From: Facklamia miroungae
GTDB taxonomy: Bacteria > Bacillota > Bacilli > Lactobacillales > Aerococcaceae
Assembly (NCBI RefSeq): GCF_012396555.1
Contig: NZ_JAAXPS010000008.1
Location: forward strand, 17,118 to 81,117
Length of the DNA stretch: 64,000 nt
Reading direction: 5' to 3'
In this document: positions 9,621-18,749 of the stretch, piece by piece
How the letters are laid out: every line of letters begins with the position of its first letter
Numbering within the stretch: position 1 is the first letter of the stretch
Made by a program: the position numbers and the translations under genes
The notes under the pieces: generated by a model
Seen by the model: only the letters and a program-made list of their open reading frames with translations
Told to the model about the DNA's origin: nothing
The model's database searches: none

Positions 9621-10001
9621 TTGCACACGAGTCATTTTTCTGTATTTGAGTTCGTGCTATATATCATCCCTATTATGATGATTATATTAATGAAAAAATA
9701 TGGCAAACCTTACTTTACCTATTTTGCAGACTGGCCCTTAAATCTAGCTATTTGCTTATTACCAACTTTATTTGTTTTAATCTATGATTTTGGGTGGTTA
9801 ATTTTCGGATTTAATACATTACCTTTTATTTTCTTGTTTGCATCATTTGCAATAGGTGTCTACTTGCATGACTATATGCGATCAGTGGATCATTTTTACT
9901 TTAAAGCTTTTTATATGCCGGCAAGTGAACTTCTTTTTTATATACTAGTCTTTCATTTGGTGGGTATGGTTTTATTACGATGGCGGACAATCTTTTTCTA
10001 A
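9621..10001 (+). CDS. DUF3397 family membrane protein
   Basis: A 126-residue polytopic protein with about four membrane segments and the central loop VYLHDYMRSVDHFYFKAF. Lactobacillales commonly carry a DUF3397 gene immediately upstream of mraZ, as here. The start is probably the TTG at 9621, because AAGGG lies at 9611-9615 with suitable spacing and no ATG serves. The role is unknown, although the position suggests a link to the envelope. A terminator at 10056 separates it from mraZ. Confidence 0.75.
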   Translation: MHTSHFSVFEFVLYIIPIMMIILMKKYGKPYFTYFADWPLNLAICLLPTLFVLIYDFGWLIFGFNTLPFIFLFASFAIGVYLHDYMRSVDHFYFKAFYMPASELLFYILVFHLVGMVLLRWRTIFF

Positions 10002-10055
10002 ATTAATCACCACATTGCCCCATTGCTAAGAATCCCTTTTTAATAAGGTTTACTT

Positions 10056-10084
10056 GACTTTACTTTTTAGTAAAGTCTTTTTTT
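10056..10084 (+). terminator. Terminator between the murA-mbl operon and mraZ
   Basis: A perfect 9-bp stem, GACTTTACT (10056-10064) with AGTAAAGTC (10069-10077), has a TTTT loop and is followed by seven T. It isolates the dcw operon promoter from upstream transcription. Confidence 0.9.
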
Positions 10085-10093
10085 GTGTATTTT

Positions 10094-10127
10094 TTGGAAT
10101 AATGTGGTGAAAAGTGGGAGTATGTGG
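10094..10127 (+). promoter_or_regulatory. MraZ-type operator: direct repeats with 10-bp period
   Basis: GTGG occurs at 10104, 10114 and 10124, exactly 10 bp apart, with a weaker TTGG one period earlier at 10094. MraZ proteins are known to bind short G-rich direct repeats with a 10-bp period upstream of their own operon. The repeats overlap the extended -10 region of the mraZ promoter, so MraZ probably represses its own operon here. That is an inference. Confidence 0.78.
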
Positions 10128-10133
10128 TAGAAT
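10125..10133 (+). promoter_or_regulatory. Extended -10 promoter of the dcw operon
   Basis: TGG followed by TAGAAT at 10128-10133 forms an extended -10 box 34 bases before the mraZ start. No convincing -35 box is present, because that place is filled by the GTGG repeats. Confidence 0.6.
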
Positions 10134-10166
10134 AAAATTAACTTAGGAGAGGAGTGTGAAAAAGTC

Positions 10167-10598
10167 GTGCTAATTGGAGAATATCAACATAATATCGATA
10201 CCAAAGGCCGCTTGATCATGCCTGCTAAGTTTCGTCCGGATCTCGGAACGAGTTTTATTGTTACGAGAGGACTGGATGGATGTTTATTTGGTTATCCCAG
10301 AAGTTCTTGGGATTCTATTGAAGAAAAATTAAAGCAATTACCTCTTGCAAAAAAAGATGCACGTAAGTTTGCTCGTTTTTTCTATTCAGCTGCCACTGAA
10401 GTAGAAATTGATAAACAAGGACGAATTAACTTACCTAAAAATCTACTGGAGTTTGCTAAGATTGATAAGGAATGTCGTGTGATTGGCGTATCAGACCGTA
10501 TCGAAATTTGGAGCAGTGAACTTTGGGAAGATTTTGCAATCGATGCTGAGGAAAATTTTGAAACGATTGCAGAAGAAATGATTGATTTTGGATTTTAA
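10167..10598 (+). CDS. mraZ: Transcriptional regulator MraZ
   Basis: A 143-residue protein with two SpoVT/AbrB-like half-domains. The first begins [20 protein letters not shown] and the second carries [21 protein letters not shown] near 76-96. Family members form ring-shaped oligomers and repress the dcw operon. The start is a GTG at 10167; GGAG lies 12 bases upstream, a rather long spacing, but a GTG at 10156 runs into a stop at once. It is the first gene of the cluster and lies behind its likely operator. Confidence 0.95.
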   Translation: MLIGEYQHNIDTKGRLIMPAKFRPDLGTSFIVTRGLDGCLFGYPRSSWDSIEEKLKQLPLAKKDARKFARFFYSAATEVEIDKQGRINLPKNLLEFAKIDKECRVIGVSDRIEIWSSELWEDFAIDAEENFETIAEEMIDFGF

Positions 10599-10618
10599 AG
10601 TGTAAATGGGGTGACTGA

Positions 10619-11563
10619 ATGACGTTTAAACACGAAACAGTTTTGTTGAAAGAAACAATTGATGGATTAGATGTCAATCCGAATGGTACCTATGTTGACT
10701 GTACACTAGGAGGAGCAGGTCATGCTCACTATCTTTTGAGTCTTCTTTCTGAACGCGGTCATTTATTAGCGTTCGATCAAGACCAATTAGCTATTAAAAA
10801 TGCTAAGAAAACTTTGGAAGAAGAGGTTTTACAAGGTAAAGTCACATTTTTTGAAAGAAATTTTCGTGAATTAGAGTCAGCGCTAGCAGAAAAATCAATT
10901 CTTTTAGTGGATGGGATTTACTATGACCTAGGTGTGTCCTCGCCACAATTAGATATTGCTGAAAGAGGGTTTTCATATCATCAAACTGCTAGATTAGATA
11001 TGCGGATGGATCAAAGACAGTCTTTAGATGCTTATGAAATAGTTAATCATTGGGATTATAATGACTTGGTCCGGATTATTTTCCGTTATGGTGAAGAAAA
11101 ATTTGCTAAACGAATTGCAAGAAAAATCGAACAGGAACGAGAAAAAGCACCTATTGAAACGACAACAGGTTTGGCTGAAATAATTAAAGAAGCTATCCCT
11201 GCCGCGACACGACGTACGGGTGGACATCCAGCTAAGCGTACATTTCAAGCGATTCGTATTGCTGTAAATGATGAATTAGGGGCGGTTGAAACTTCGATTG
11301 AGCAAGGACTAAAATTATTAAAAATAGGTGGTAGGATGGCGGTCATCACTTTCCATTCTTTAGAAGATCGTTTAGTGAAACAAATGTTTAAACAAGTTTC
11401 AGCTTTACCAGAAACGCCTCGCAATTTACCGGTATTTACTAATCAACAGCCAGAATTTCAATTAGTCAATCGAAAACCAATTCTTCCTTCACCAGAAGAA
11501 TTAGCAGAAAATAACCGGTCTAGATCAGCAAAATTAAGAATTATTGAACGAGTAAGCATGTAA
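10619..11563 (+). CDS. rsmH: 16S rRNA (cytosine-1402 N4) methyltransferase RsmH
   Basis: It methylates C1402 in the decoding centre of 16S rRNA with S-adenosylmethionine. The 314-residue product starts [14 protein letters not shown] and has the SAM loop [10 protein letters not shown] at 27-36. It also carries [11 protein letters not shown] near 101-111 and the C-terminal [13 protein letters not shown]. The gene lies 20 bases after mraZ, its standard position in the dcw cluster. Confidence 0.96.
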   Translation: MTFKHETVLLKETIDGLDVNPNGTYVDCTLGGAGHAHYLLSLLSERGHLLAFDQDQLAIKNAKKTLEEEVLQGKVTFFERNFRELESALAEKSILLVDGIYYDLGVSSPQLDIAERGFSYHQTARLDMRMDQRQSLDAYEIVNHWDYNDLVRIIFRYGEEKFAKRIARKIEQEREKAPIETTTGLAEIIKEAIPAATRRTGGHPAKRTFQAIRIAVNDELGAVETSIEQGLKLLKIGGRMAVITFHSLEDRLVKQMFKQVSALPETPRNLPVFTNQQPEFQLVNRKPILPSPEELAENNRSRSAKLRIIERVSM

Positions 11564-11587
11564 ACTTGGGTAAGGGGGTTAGCGAAT

Positions 11588-12034
11588 GTGGTTAAAAATT
11601 ATCAAAAAAAGAATTATTATCAAGAACCTATTGAAGCTCAATCGCTAACAATTAATTCACTAAATATATATGAGGGCTCCGCCGTTCGGAAAATAGAAGA
11701 ATGGGCTCCTTTACCTAAAAACAATCAAAATGACGAACCTAATCAGATAAGTACCTCTAAGCAAGTATTATCATTGAACCGTATATTAATTGTTTTTTCT
11801 CTTTTTATTATAATCGGTTGTTCTTTTGCGAATTTATATCTTCGTTGGCAGGTAAATCAGGCCAACCAAGAAATTCAAAAAATCCAAAGCGTAGAAGCAG
11901 ATTTAATTAAAGAAACGGAAATGTTAATGATTGAGAAAGCAGAAAATTTGAAGTTTGAAAATATTAAGGCAGTTGCGGAAGCAAATGGTATGAAAGCTGA
12001 GCGGGATCGTGTAAAGGATATCGATCAACAATGA
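11588..12034 (+). CDS. ftsL: Cell division protein FtsL
   Basis: A 148-residue bitopic protein: a 64-residue polar cytoplasmic N-terminus, one membrane segment (about 65-84) and an extracellular coiled coil (about 88-130). FtsL forms a complex with FtsQ/DivIB and DivIC and helps activate septal wall synthesis. Sequence is poorly conserved in this family, so the call rests on topology and on its place between rsmH and the pbp gene. The GTG at 11588 has GGGGG 9 bases upstream; an ATG two bases earlier is out of frame. The end overlaps the pbp start by 4 bases. Confidence 0.85.
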   Translation: MVKNYQKKNYYQEPIEAQSLTINSLNIYEGSAVRKIEEWAPLPKNNQNDEPNQISTSKQVLSLNRILIVFSLFIIIGCSFANLYLRWQVNQANQEIQKIQSVEADLIKETEMLMIEKAENLKFENIKAVAEANGMKAERDRVKDIDQQ

Positions 12035-13737
12035 AAAATAATAATCAAGTAGAATCAAATCAGGGTTATAATTTATTCTTTTTATCTATTGTTGTTATAT
12101 GCACAGGGTTAATATTGATTGGACGAATGACACAAATTGGGCTTTTCAAACAGGTTAATGGTGTCAATTTGATGGATCAAAAAATTCAAACAGATAATGG
12201 AAGTAGTATTGCCAAAGCAAAAAGAGGCACAATTTATGACCAATTTGGTCAGCCGATTGCGATGGATACTACTTCTTATTCTATGTATGCTGTTTTAAAT
12301 GCGGACTGGGCAGATGGTGAAACAGTAAAAGATATTGATTATACAGCAAGCATTCTTTCAAAATATATTGATCTACCGCGTGAAACGATTTGGACTTTGT
12401 TAAATAAAAAGGATGTCAACCAAATTGAGTTCGGTTCAGCTTCTAAAAATTTGTCAGCCCAAACTAAATTAGCAATAGAAGCTGAAAACTTGCCTGGTAT
12501 TTTCTTTACGGGTCAAGTTAGTCGCTATTATTTTAATGATTATTTTGCTTCACATTTGGTAGGCTACGCTGAAAATATCAATAGTTCAGATGCTTCAAAT
12601 TCTATACTTGAGGGCGCGATGGGAGTAGAAGCGGCATACAATGATGTTTTATCCGGCGAAAGAGAAAAAGAAGGATCAGCAAAAACAGGAAAAGATCTTT
12701 TAGGTAGCGATATTTATTTAACTCTTGATAGTCGTATTCAAAATCAAACAGAAACGGTTTTAGATAAGACTTTTAAGAAGTATTCACCAGAGTCGATGGG
12801 GGCTTATCTGGTCGATCTTGAGTCTGGAAAACTATTAACTTCTGCTCAACGCCCTTCATTTAATTTAAACACTAGAGAGGGTATTGATGATCTCTGGCAA
12901 AATTTATTGGTTGAAACAGCCAATGAACCTGGATCAACAATTAAAATTTTAACCATGGCTAAAGCTAAAGAAAAAGGCGTCTTTCAACCCGGTGAAACGT
13001 TCCTATCCGGGAAGGTAAATGTATATGATCGTGAAGTGCGTGATCATAATCAATATGGTTGGGGACAAATATCTTTTGAAGATGGTTTTATTCGTTCTTC
13101 CAACGTGGCGATGGTTGACTTAGTTAATCGAATGGGAGATCAGGTCTGGGTTGAGGAATTAAAAAAATTCGGTTTTGGTGTAAGTACAAATAGTAGATTA
13201 GCTAACGAGAACCCTGGTAGTTTAGATTTCACCTATCCCATTTCACGTATTATGTCGGGATTTGGTCAAGCATTTTCAGCAACTCCTATTCAACTTATGC
13301 AAGCTTATAGTTCAATTGCTAATCATGGAGAAATGATGAAAATTCAATACATTGATCACATTGCTGGTTCTCAAAATGGCTATCAAAAGCAAAGTTTGGG
13401 CCAGGTAGTTGATCCCCAAGTCACCCCTTATATACTTGATTTGATGGTAAGAGCAGTTGAAGATCCAGAGGGAACTTCAAGGCCCTTTAAATCGGATCTA
13501 GTTAAAGTAGCGGCTAAAACAGGTACTGCTGAAATTGGAAGTGCAGAAGGTTTGGGCTATCTAACGGGTCGAAATAATTATTTTTACTCTGTGATCAGCT
13601 TTTTCCCAGCTGAAAAACCGAAATACATGCTCTATTTATTTATTAAGCGACCACAAAATGATCATGGTATATATGGGACGCAAATGCTATCGGAGGTATT
13701 CCATCCAATGTTAGAATCAATACTAATCAACCAATAG
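12031..13737 (+). CDS. pbpX: Septal class B penicillin-binding protein (PBP2X/FtsI type) without PASTA domains
   Basis: A division transpeptidase that cross-links septal peptidoglycan. The 568-residue protein has an N-terminal membrane anchor (about 14-34), a dimerisation domain with RGTIYDQFGQ near 68, and a transpeptidase domain. The three active-site motifs are visible: STIK at 302-305, SSN at 356-358 and KTG at 496-498. It ends soon after the transpeptidase domain and lacks the two C-terminal PASTA domains of streptococcal PBP2X and Bacillus SpoVD. The ATGA overlap with ftsL implies translational coupling. Confidence 0.92.
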   Translation: MKNNNQVESNQGYNLFFLSIVVICTGLILIGRMTQIGLFKQVNGVNLMDQKIQTDNGSSIAKAKRGTIYDQFGQPIAMDTTSYSMYAVLNADWADGETVKDIDYTASILSKYIDLPRETIWTLLNKKDVNQIEFGSASKNLSAQTKLAIEAENLPGIFFTGQVSRYYFNDYFASHLVGYAENINSSDASNSILEGAMGVEAAYNDVLSGEREKEGSAKTGKDLLGSDIYLTLDSRIQNQTETVLDKTFKKYSPESMGAYLVDLESGKLLTSAQRPSFNLNTREGIDDLWQNLLVETANEPGSTIKILTMAKAKEKGVFQPGETFLSGKVNVYDREVRDHNQYGWGQISFEDGFIRSSNVAMVDLVNRMGDQVWVEELKKFGFGVSTNSRLANENPGSLDFTYPISRIMSGFGQAFSATPIQLMQAYSSIANHGEMMKIQYIDHIAGSQNGYQKQSLGQVVDPQVTPYILDLMVRAVEDPEGTSRPFKSDLVKVAAKTGTAEIGSAEGLGYLTGRNNYFYSVISFFPAEKPKYMLYLFIKRPQNDHGIYGTQMLSEVFHPMLESILINQ

Positions 13738-13752
13738 AAAGAAGGGTACAAG

Positions 13753-15261
13753 ATGCAAGTCAAAGAGTTAATATCCGTCTTAATTAATTACCAAACAGCA
13801 GGCGATCTTAATTTAGATAAAGCGGTGGTGGATATAACTAATGATAGTCGGAAGGTTGTTGAACAAGGAGCTTTTATTGCAATTAAGGGAGAGCGTTTTG
13901 ATGGACATTCGATTATTAGCCAACTTATCAAGCAGAAATTATCACTTATTGTGGCTGAGTTTTTTTCTTCTGAGCAACTTCAATTAGCAGAAAAACTAAA
14001 GGTAACGCTCGTTAAAGTTCCTTCTACCTATCGAGCGCAAGCAATCTTGTCTCATCAGTTTTTTGGTCGACCATCTAGCCAACTTCCGCTTGTAGCTGTT
14101 ACTGGAACGAATGGAAAAACAACAACCACGCATTTGATCTCTCAATTATTAGAATTACTAGGACATCAAACAGGTGTGATTGGAACTTTACATTATAAAA
14201 TAGGCAAACGAGAAATACCCTCTATCAATACTACTCCAGAAGCAGTTAGCTTACAAAGGTATTATAAAGAGATGGTTGATGAGAAATGTAGTGATATAAT
14301 CATTGAGGCTTCCTCTCACGCACTGGCCTTAGGACGATTGTGGTATACGGATGTTGATTGTGCAATATTTACGAACCTCACGCGCGAACATTTGGACTTC
14401 CATAAAACGATGGATCAATACGCTTATGCAAAAAGTTTGCTGTTCGCTCAATTGGGGCAAAATTTTCATCAAGGTAAACCACGTCTCGCGATAGTTAACC
14501 AGGATGATCCCTATGCGAATGTAATGGCAAAAGCAACAAGCGCAGAGCTGGTTACCTATAGTATGAAAGATAAAAATGCGACCGTATATGCTGATCACGT
14601 TCATTTAGAAGGAGCTATCCAAAGGTTTAATTTACATTTTAAAAATAAAACATTTCAAGTCTCGTTGTCTATGATTGGTGCTTATAATGTGATGAACTTT
14701 ATGGCAGCTTTTCTATGTTTAACCATGTATTATGGTTACTCAGCAGATCAAATTGTTAATTTAACCCATAAACTTCAGGGTATACCAGGTAGAATGCAAG
14801 TTATTGATAAAGGACAAAATTACCGTGTAGTCATTGATTTCGCACACACTCCTGATGCTTTAGAAAATGTTTTAAGTGAATTAAAAGAAGATTCACAGGG
14901 GAAATTACGTGTATTATTTGGCCATTCAGGTGGTAATCGAGATTCTGCTGCAAGGCCTGATTTGGGAGATATACTATTTAACTGGTCGGATGAGTTAGTT
15001 TTTACTGCAGATAATCCAAGACATGAACCGGTTAGAAAGATTGTTTCTGAAATGGTGAGAGACCATGAAGAGATCCCCTACATTTTAATAGAGGATCGCA
15101 AAGAAGCAATTCGATATATGATAAATCAAGCCGAAGAAGGAGACACACTTCTTTTTGCTGGCAAAGGTGGAGAGGCTTACCAAGTGATTGGAGATGAGTA
15201 CTTACCTTACAATGAAATCGCAATTGTAGAAGAGGAGTTAGAAAACAAATGGAAAATATGA
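13753..15261 (+). CDS. murE: UDP-MurNAc-tripeptide ligase MurE, residues suggest meso-DAP
   Basis: An ATP-dependent ligase that adds the third stem-peptide residue to UDP-MurNAc-L-Ala-D-Glu. The 502-residue product has the ATP loop TGTNGKTTTT at 117-126 and the carbamylated-lysine region YAKSLLF near 218. The substrate-binding motif is DNPR at 420-423, with glutamate in GKGGE (E474). In characterised enzymes DNPR and this glutamate bind meso-diaminopimelate, whereas lysine enzymes differ there. The gene follows pbp after 15 bases and overlaps mraY by 13 bases. Confidence 0.93.
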   Translation: MQVKELISVLINYQTAGDLNLDKAVVDITNDSRKVVEQGAFIAIKGERFDGHSIISQLIKQKLSLIVAEFFSSEQLQLAEKLKVTLVKVPSTYRAQAILSHQFFGRPSSQLPLVAVTGTNGKTTTTHLISQLLELLGHQTGVIGTLHYKIGKREIPSINTTPEAVSLQRYYKEMVDEKCSDIIIEASSHALALGRLWYTDVDCAIFTNLTREHLDFHKTMDQYAYAKSLLFAQLGQNFHQGKPRLAIVNQDDPYANVMAKATSAELVTYSMKDKNATVYADHVHLEGAIQRFNLHFKNKTFQVSLSMIGAYNVMNFMAAFLCLTMYYGYSADQIVNLTHKLQGIPGRMQVIDKGQNYRVVIDFAHTPDALENVLSELKEDSQGKLRVLFGHSGGNRDSAARPDLGDILFNWSDELVFTADNPRHEPVRKIVSEMVRDHEEIPYILIEDRKEAIRYMINQAEEGDTLLFAGKGGEAYQVIGDEYLPYNEIAIVEEELENKWKI

Positions 15262-16208
15262 TGCAATTATTGATGGCTTTTGTAGGTTCGAGTCTTTTAA
15301 CTTTAGCTTTAGTTCCTTTATTTATTCGCTTATTTATTAATAAGAAAATGGGTCAAGCCATTCGTGAAGAAGGACCTTCTTGGCATCAAGTGAAAACAGG
15401 CACCCCTACTATGGGTGGTACCGTTTTTATTTCTGTGTCGATTGTAATAACTTTTTTATTCGGTTGGTTATTTAATCTTTTAGATCCTAATCTTTGGATG
15501 ATTGGTTTAACGTGGTTATTTTTTGGTGGGATTGGTTTTGCGGATGATTTTATTTCAATTTTTACCGGCAAAAATGAGGGATTGACAGCTAAACAAAAGT
15601 TTTTACTCCAATTACTTTTTTCAGGAATAGTGATTATTGCTGGGTTCCTTTTAGGTAAAGCATTTGTCCTTCCGCTATTTTCATTGAAAATAAGCCATTT
15701 AATTGTCGTAATTGCTTTTGCTTTCTTTTGGATCACAGGTTTTTCGAATGCTGTAAACTTAACGGATGGGTTAGATGGGTTGGCAACTGGGTTAAACATT
15801 ATTGCCTATGGAGCTTATTTTATGTTAGCTGTACAAGAAGAACAAAGATCTATCGCCTTAGCTTGTTTGGTTATTGTAGCAAGTCTCTTATCCTTTTTAA
15901 TTTTCAACCGTAAACCTGCTCAGATATTTATGGGGGATGTCGGCTCTTTAGCACTAGGAGCGGGTCTGGCAATCGTTTCTATTCTCTTAAACAATCCATG
16001 GTCACTATTAATCATTGGTTTTGTTTTTGTTATTGAGACACTGTCCGTTATTTTACAAGTTGCCTCATTTAAAACAAGAGGGAAAAGAATTTTCAAAATG
16101 TCGCCGATTCACCACCATTTTGAAATGGTCGGTTGGTCTGAAGAGCTAGTAGTGATTGTTTTTTGGATAGTGGGTTTACTTGCTAGCTTGCTCTATTTCA
16201 TTTTATAA
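15249..16208 (+). CDS. mraY: Phospho-N-acetylmuramoyl-pentapeptide-transferase MraY
   Basis: It attaches phospho-MurNAc-pentapeptide to undecaprenyl phosphate to form lipid I. The 319-residue protein has about ten membrane segments. Cytoplasmic-loop motifs are present: TPTMGGTVF near 53, the aspartate pair in GFADDFIS near 98, the NLTDGLDGLA motif near 173 and the SPIHHHFE motif near 284. The start overlaps murE, with GAGGAG at 15232-15237 inside the murE end. Confidence 0.97.
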   Translation: MENMMQLLMAFVGSSLLTLALVPLFIRLFINKKMGQAIREEGPSWHQVKTGTPTMGGTVFISVSIVITFLFGWLFNLLDPNLWMIGLTWLFFGGIGFADDFISIFTGKNEGLTAKQKFLLQLLFSGIVIIAGFLLGKAFVLPLFSLKISHLIVVIAFAFFWITGFSNAVNLTDGLDGLATGLNIIAYGAYFMLAVQEEQRSIALACLVIVASLLSFLIFNRKPAQIFMGDVGSLALGAGLAIVSILLNNPWSLLIIGFVFVIETLSVILQVASFKTRGKRIFKMSPIHHHFEMVGWSEELVVIVFWIVGLLASLLYFIL

Positions 16209-16234
16209 TAGGTTTAATAAGTGAGAGAGTGTGA

Positions 16235-17617
16235 ATGTATATGACAAATAAATATGCCGGACAACAGGTCTTAGTGATGGGGTATGCCTTAACTGGGAAA
16301 AGTGTTGTAAATTACTTACGAAAACAAAATGCTAAAATTACGCTCAATGACCGAGGGGACCTTTCCAAGGACCCGTCGGTTAATTTGCTATTAAAGTCGG
16401 GAATTCGAGTGGTTGACGGAGGACATCCTCTTCAATTATTAGAAGAAATTGATTGGATTGTAAAAAATCCAGGCATTCCTTATAACCTCGAAATTATTCA
16501 AGAAGCCATTCGAAGGAACATACCGATATATACGGATGTTGAATTAGCATATCGGGAGAGTTTAGCACCAATTATTGGAATTACTGGTTCTAATGGGAAA
16601 ACAACCACTACTTGTTTAACTCACCATCTTTTACAAGATGCTTGGAAAGGGAAGGTTGAATTAGCGGGAAATGTCGGCGTGGCTGCAATTGAAGTGGCTC
16701 AGAAAGTTAGTGAAGATGATCTGATTGTGATGGAACTTTCATCTTTTCAATTAATGGGGATTGAAACTTTTCACCCGCAGATAGCGGTTTTCACCAATAT
16801 TTATTCAGCACATTTAGACTATCACGGGACGCGCGAAGAATATATCGCAGCTAAATTAAATTTAGTAAAACAAATGACTAAAGAAGATTATTTAGTATAT
16901 AATGCAGATCAAGTTGAACTTGAAACTTGGTTAGAAGATTGCTCTGCAATTAAAGTGCCTTTTTCACGTCAGAAGATTGTGACATCAGGCGCGTATATCA
17001 AAGGACAATCTTTTTATTACCAAGATCAAGAAGTGGCGCCCATCCAGACCTTTAAATTACCGGGAGAACATAATCTTGAGAATGCTCTTGCGGCTCTTGC
17101 AGTAGCTAAAATTAAAGGCGTTTCGAATGAGACGATTCGAGAGCGGTTATCAAGTTTTAAAGGCATTCGACATCGTATCCAACCATTAGGAACAATCAAC
17201 GGAATTGCCTTTTATAATGATTCTAAAGCGACTAATACGGTCGCAACAATTACCGCGCTTAAAAGTTTTGCTCAAGAAATAGTCTATATCGGTGGAGGCC
17301 TTGATCGCGGGAATGATTTTGCAGATTTGATTCCCTATTTAAAAAATATTAAAGCTGCTTTTTTATATGGGGAATCTAAAGAAAAAATGCAAATAGATTT
17401 TACAACGGCTGGAGTAGAAAATATATTCTTATTAAAAAATTTAGACCAAGCCAGTCAAGAAGCAATTAACTATGCACGAGAAGGGCAGGTTGTCTTATTT
17501 TCACCCGCTTGTGCTTCGTGGGATCAATTTGATAATTTCGAAATCAGAGGTGATCGATTTATAGACCAAGTCGAATCTTTTCGAAGGCGAGTAGAAGAAG
17601 GAGAATTTAATGAATAA
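16235..17617 (+). CDS. murD: UDP-N-acetylmuramoylalanine--D-glutamate ligase MurD
   Basis: It adds D-glutamate to UDP-MurNAc-L-alanine in the cytoplasm. The 460-residue Mur ligase has an N-terminal nucleotide-sugar domain with VMGYALTGKSV. The ATP loop GITGSNGKTTTT lies near 110-121, NDSKATN near 328 and FSPACASWDQFDNF near 425. Starting at 16235 or at the ATG at 16241 is equally possible, because the upstream site is a weak GAGAG. It overlaps murG by 8 bases. Confidence 0.96.
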   Translation: MYMTNKYAGQQVLVMGYALTGKSVVNYLRKQNAKITLNDRGDLSKDPSVNLLLKSGIRVVDGGHPLQLLEEIDWIVKNPGIPYNLEIIQEAIRRNIPIYTDVELAYRESLAPIIGITGSNGKTTTTCLTHHLLQDAWKGKVELAGNVGVAAIEVAQKVSEDDLIVMELSSFQLMGIETFHPQIAVFTNIYSAHLDYHGTREEYIAAKLNLVKQMTKEDYLVYNADQVELETWLEDCSAIKVPFSRQKIVTSGAYIKGQSFYYQDQEVAPIQTFKLPGEHNLENALAALAVAKIKGVSNETIRERLSSFKGIRHRIQPLGTINGIAFYNDSKATNTVATITALKSFAQEIVYIGGGLDRGNDFADLIPYLKNIKAAFLYGESKEKMQIDFTTAGVENIFLLKNLDQASQEAINYAREGQVVLFSPACASWDQFDNFEIRGDRFIDQVESFRRRVEEGEFNE

Positions 17618-18722
17618 AGTGAAACGAATTGTTCTCTCTGGAGGGGGAACGGGCGGACATATCTATCCGGCTTTAGCCTTGTATCGTGCTTTAAAAACCA
17701 AAGGAGATATTGAGGTTCTTTATATCGGAACGAATAAAGGATTAGAATCAAAGTTAGTTCCTCAAGAAGGTATTCCATTTGAAGCCGTTGAAATTACCGG
17801 TTTGAAACGTTCGTTAAGTATCGATAATCTGAAACTGATCTATAAGTTATTTAACTCAACACGCAAGGCAAAGAAATTGATCCGTGATTTTCAGCCTGAT
17901 ATCGTATTGGGAACGGGCGGCTATGTATGCGGACCCGTTTTGTTAGCTGCTAGTAGACTTAAAATTCCAACGATGATTCATGAACAAAATTCAGTAGCTG
18001 GCATCACGAATAAGTTTTTGGCTCGTTTCGTTAATCGAATAGCTGTTTGTTTTGAAGAGGCGGAGAGTCAATTTGGTAAATATCAAAATAAAGTAGTGCT
18101 TACTGGGAACCCAAGAGGGCAGGAAGTAATTGCTACACCTCGCATACCAAATGGGTTATCTGAACAGTTTGGATTGAGGGATGATCAACCTACCGTATTA
18201 GTATTTGGCGGTTCACGAGGAGCACCAGCCATTAACCAAGCAGGGATTAAAGCCTTAGAGAATTGGTTAGCAGCCAATTATCAAGTTATAATTGCTACAG
18301 GCCAAAGCCATTTCCAACAACTAGAACACGAAGCACTTGGTCGAATTAATAACAGTACTAATGTACGAATTGTGCCTTATATCGATAACATGCCAAGCGT
18401 TTTTCAAGCCATTGACCTTGTTGTTTGTCGTGCTGGAGCTACGACTTTGACAGAGTTAACTGCTTTAGGATTACCTAGTATCTTAATACCGAGTCCGTAT
18501 GTGACCAATAACCATCAAGAACACAATGCATTGTCGTTAGTTAATCAAAATGCAGCCGTGATGATAAAGGAACAAGATCTCAATGGACAGACATTGTTTG
18601 AAGCTGTGAATAACAAGATGCTAGAGCCTAAATCTCTAGAAGCAATGGGGAAAGCAGCTGCAAAAATAGGGATTGGTGATGCAAGTGAGCGTATTATTCA
18701 AGTGATGAATGAGATAATTTAA
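17610..18722 (+). CDS. murG: Undecaprenyl-PP-MurNAc-pentapeptide GlcNAc transferase MurG
   Basis: It adds GlcNAc to lipid I to give lipid II at the inner face of the membrane. The 370-residue GT-B glycosyltransferase has the GGGTGGHIYPALAL loop near 11-24 and a second glycine-rich loop VFGGSRGA near 198. It also carries HEQNSVAG near 124 and the UDP-GlcNAc site CRAGATTLTEL near 273. AGAAGGAG precedes the ATG inside the end of murD, so the two are coupled. Confidence 0.96.
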   Translation: MNKVKRIVLSGGGTGGHIYPALALYRALKTKGDIEVLYIGTNKGLESKLVPQEGIPFEAVEITGLKRSLSIDNLKLIYKLFNSTRKAKKLIRDFQPDIVLGTGGYVCGPVLLAASRLKIPTMIHEQNSVAGITNKFLARFVNRIAVCFEEAESQFGKYQNKVVLTGNPRGQEVIATPRIPNGLSEQFGLRDDQPTVLVFGGSRGAPAINQAGIKALENWLAANYQVIIATGQSHFQQLEHEALGRINNSTNVRIVPYIDNMPSVFQAIDLVVCRAGATTLTELTALGLPSILIPSPYVTNNHQEHNALSLVNQNAAVMIKEQDLNGQTLFEAVNNKMLEPKSLEAMGKAAAKIGIGDASERIIQVMNEII

Positions 18723-18749
18723 AAGCTTTTTAGTGAAAGGAGGAATAGG

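Noticed and set aside
10166..10170. Alternative mraZ start at the GTG at 10156
   Set aside because: That frame meets a stop after five codons.
15386..15799. 137-codon minus-strand frame in mraY
   Set aside because: It is antisense to conserved membrane segments, which produces long open shadow frames rich in Lys/Asn/Pro.
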